Source: Thalassospira lohafexi
GTDB lineage: Bacteria > Pseudomonadota > Alphaproteobacteria > Rhodospirillales > Thalassospiraceae
DNA length: 64,000 bases
Assembly: GCF_002844275.1 (NCBI RefSeq)
Contig: NZ_NXGX01000009.1
Span: forward strand, 62,001-126,000
Reading direction: 5' to 3'
Every line of letters starts with the position of its first letter. The stretch's first letter is position 1. A program made the position numbers and the translations under genes. This document shows, piece after piece, positions 62,748 through 64,000 of the stretch. The notes beneath the pieces were generated by a model. That model searched no databases, was not told the DNA's origin, and was given only the letters and a program-made list of their open reading frames with translations.

Positions 62748-63989
62748 ATGTCCCAAGACTTCCACCGCATAAAACGTCTCCCGCCCTATGTATTCGCAGA
62801 AGTAAATGCGATGAAGGCGGCGGCACGGCGCGCGGGTGAGGACATTATTGATTTCGGCATGGGCAACCCGGACCCGGCCACCCCACAGCATATTGTCGAT
62901 AAACTGGTCGAAACGGTTCAGAACCCGCGTACGCATGGCTATTCCATGTCACGCGGCATTCCTGGCCTTCGCAAAGCATTGGCGGCTTACTATGGCCGTC
63001 GTTTCGGGGTGGATATTGATCCGGAAACCGAAACGGTCGTGACCCTTGGCTCCAAGGAAGGTTTGGCCAATCTGGCGGCTGCGATTACAAGCCCCGGGGA
63101 TATCTTTTTGGTGCCCAACCCATCCTATCCGATCCATGCTTTTGGTTTTATCATTGCCGGTGCCGCATTGCGCCACATCCCGATTGGCCATGATGATCAG
63201 GGCACATTCAGCACCGAAAGTTTCATGGAACAGCTGCACCGGGCGGTAAAACACTCCGTACCCAAACCAAGTGCGGTTGTGTTGAACTTTCCGGCCAACC
63301 CAACGTCACTTGTGGTTGATCTGGCGTTTTATCAGGAAGTTGTCGATTTCTGCCGTAAGCATGAAATCTATGTCCTGTCTGATATTGCCTATTCCGAGAT
63401 TTATTTTGATGGCAATCCGCCGCCCTCGATCTTGCAATGCAAGGGGGCCAAGGATATCGCCGTTGAATTCTATTCATTATCGAAAACCTATTCGATGGCG
63501 GGCTGGCGCATCGGGTTTGCCACGGGTAATAAAAAGCTGATCAACGCCCTGACGCGGATTAAGTCATATCTGGATTACGGTGCGTTTACCCCTGTTCAGG
63601 TTGCGGCAACCGCCGCCCTTAATGGCCCGCAGGATTGCGTTGAGGAATTCCGCAATCTGTACCGCGAGCGGCGCGATATCTTTATCGAGGGTGCATTAAG
63701 TGCAGGCTGGGAAATCCCAAGCCCGGCGGCCACTATGTTTGCATGGGCACCGATCCCTGATGCCTTTGCCGAACTGGGATCACTTGATTTTTCCAAGTTG
63801 CTTTTGCAGGAAGCCGGCGTTGCGGTGGCACCGGGGCTTGGCTTTGGCGAGTATGGCGATCGTCATGTTCGGATTGCACTGGTGGAAAACAAACACCGTA
63901 TCCGACAGGCCAACCGGAACATCAAACAGTTCTTTTCCAAGTGCCCGGATGCAGATTCTGCACGTGAACTGTTGAAGAAATCTGTCTGA
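62748..63989 (+). CDS. alaC: Aminotransferase, AlaC / LL-diaminopimelate aminotransferase type
   Basis: Class I/II PLP-dependent aminotransferase, 413 residues. The N-terminus MSQDFHRIKRLPPYVFAEVN is that of the AlaC/LL-DAP-AT-like group. PLP Lys is in SLSKTYSMAGWRIGF; substrate and cofactor stretches include NFPANPTSLVVDLAFYQEVV, YVLSDIAYSEIYFDG and ALVENKHRIRQ. In E. coli AlaC makes alanine from glutamate and pyruvate; in alphaproteobacteria this gene usually precedes homoserine dehydrogenase, which would lie just past the right edge. A TAGGATA box precedes the ATG. Confidence 0.92.
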   Translation: MSQDFHRIKRLPPYVFAEVNAMKAAARRAGEDIIDFGMGNPDPATPQHIVDKLVETVQNPRTHGYSMSRGIPGLRKALAAYYGRRFGVDIDPETETVVTLGSKEGLANLAAAITSPGDIFLVPNPSYPIHAFGFIIAGAALRHIPIGHDDQGTFSTESFMEQLHRAVKHSVPKPSAVVLNFPANPTSLVVDLAFYQEVVDFCRKHEIYVLSDIAYSEIYFDGNPPPSILQCKGAKDIAVEFYSLSKTYSMAGWRIGFATGNKKLINALTRIKSYLDYGAFTPVQVAATAALNGPQDCVEEFRNLYRERRDIFIEGALSAGWEIPSPAATMFAWAPIPDAFAELGSLDFSKLLLQEAGVAVAPGLGFGEYGDRHVRIALVENKHRIRQANRNIKQFFSKCPDADSARELLKKSV

Positions 63990-64000
63990 TATCTCATAAA

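Overview
The window looks like a stretch of chromosome from a free-living alphaproteobacterium of the Rhodospirillales, most likely Thalassospira or a close relative. That assignment is inferred from protein style: DUF2336 protein, ribbon-helix-helix RHH_4 protein, class I PHA synthase, GPDRRR-tailed receiver, glutaminase and many small-molecule transporters. No database search was possible. Gene density is high, both strands are used, and base composition is moderate GC. I see no insertion sequence, prophage, CRISPR array, rRNA operon or replication origin. The region is a mosaic of housekeeping genes and small accessory operons separated by clear rho-independent terminators.

Layout. 0-9 kb: a yceI / cytochrome b561 / yceI operon, a Cache-type chemoreceptor, a carboxylesterase, a MATE exporter, an Lrp-type regulator and a GNAT/Rrf2 pair. 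9-16.5 kb: an RhlE-like DEAD-box helicase with a long disordered tail, an isochorismatase / alpha-beta hydrolase pair, a lipoprotein, glutaminase and topoisomerase IV subunit B (parE). 16.5-24 kb: a thioesterase and a small exported protein, then a six-gene minus-strand dipeptide uptake operon (binding protein, two permeases, two ATPases, M19 dipeptidase) that imports and then hydrolyses peptides. 24-25 kb: three identical tRNA-Asp genes, each with its own promoter and terminator. 25-35.6 kb: a receiver/Hpt-like pair in which both phosphoacceptor residues are replaced, dCMP deaminase, pyruvate kinase, a DUF2336 two-gene operon, an RHH protein, a DJ-1/PfpI protein, an MscS channel, an OmpA-type lipoprotein and an exported protein of unknown function.

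35.6-48 kb: CoA-binding protein, MsrQ-like haem membrane protein, LysE exporter, crotonase-family protein, two unrelated-looking tail-anchored proteins, PaaI thioesterase behind a LiuR-like palindrome, rplM-rpsI, an FMN lactate dehydrogenase behind an LldR-like palindrome, a GNAT acetyltransferase, a divergent phzF/LysR pair and an exported protein of unknown function. 48-64 kb: argC, a divergent MocR/DMT exporter pair, a gamma carbonic anhydrase between two orphan extracytoplasmic solute-binding proteins, another DMT exporter, a di-haem cytochrome c peroxidase, a beta-hydroxyacid dehydrogenase, an exported unknown, PHA synthase, an OmpA-domain lipoprotein and an AlaC/LL-DAP-type aminotransferase.

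The observation most worth following is the receiver/Hpt-like pair at 25.0-26.1 kb: two adjacent genes that keep the folds of a phosphorelay but have Glu and Tyr where Asp and His should be. Also notable are the clean regulator-type palindromes in front of the lactate dehydrogenase and PaaI genes, the duplicated tRNA-Asp modules and the twin tail-anchored proteins.
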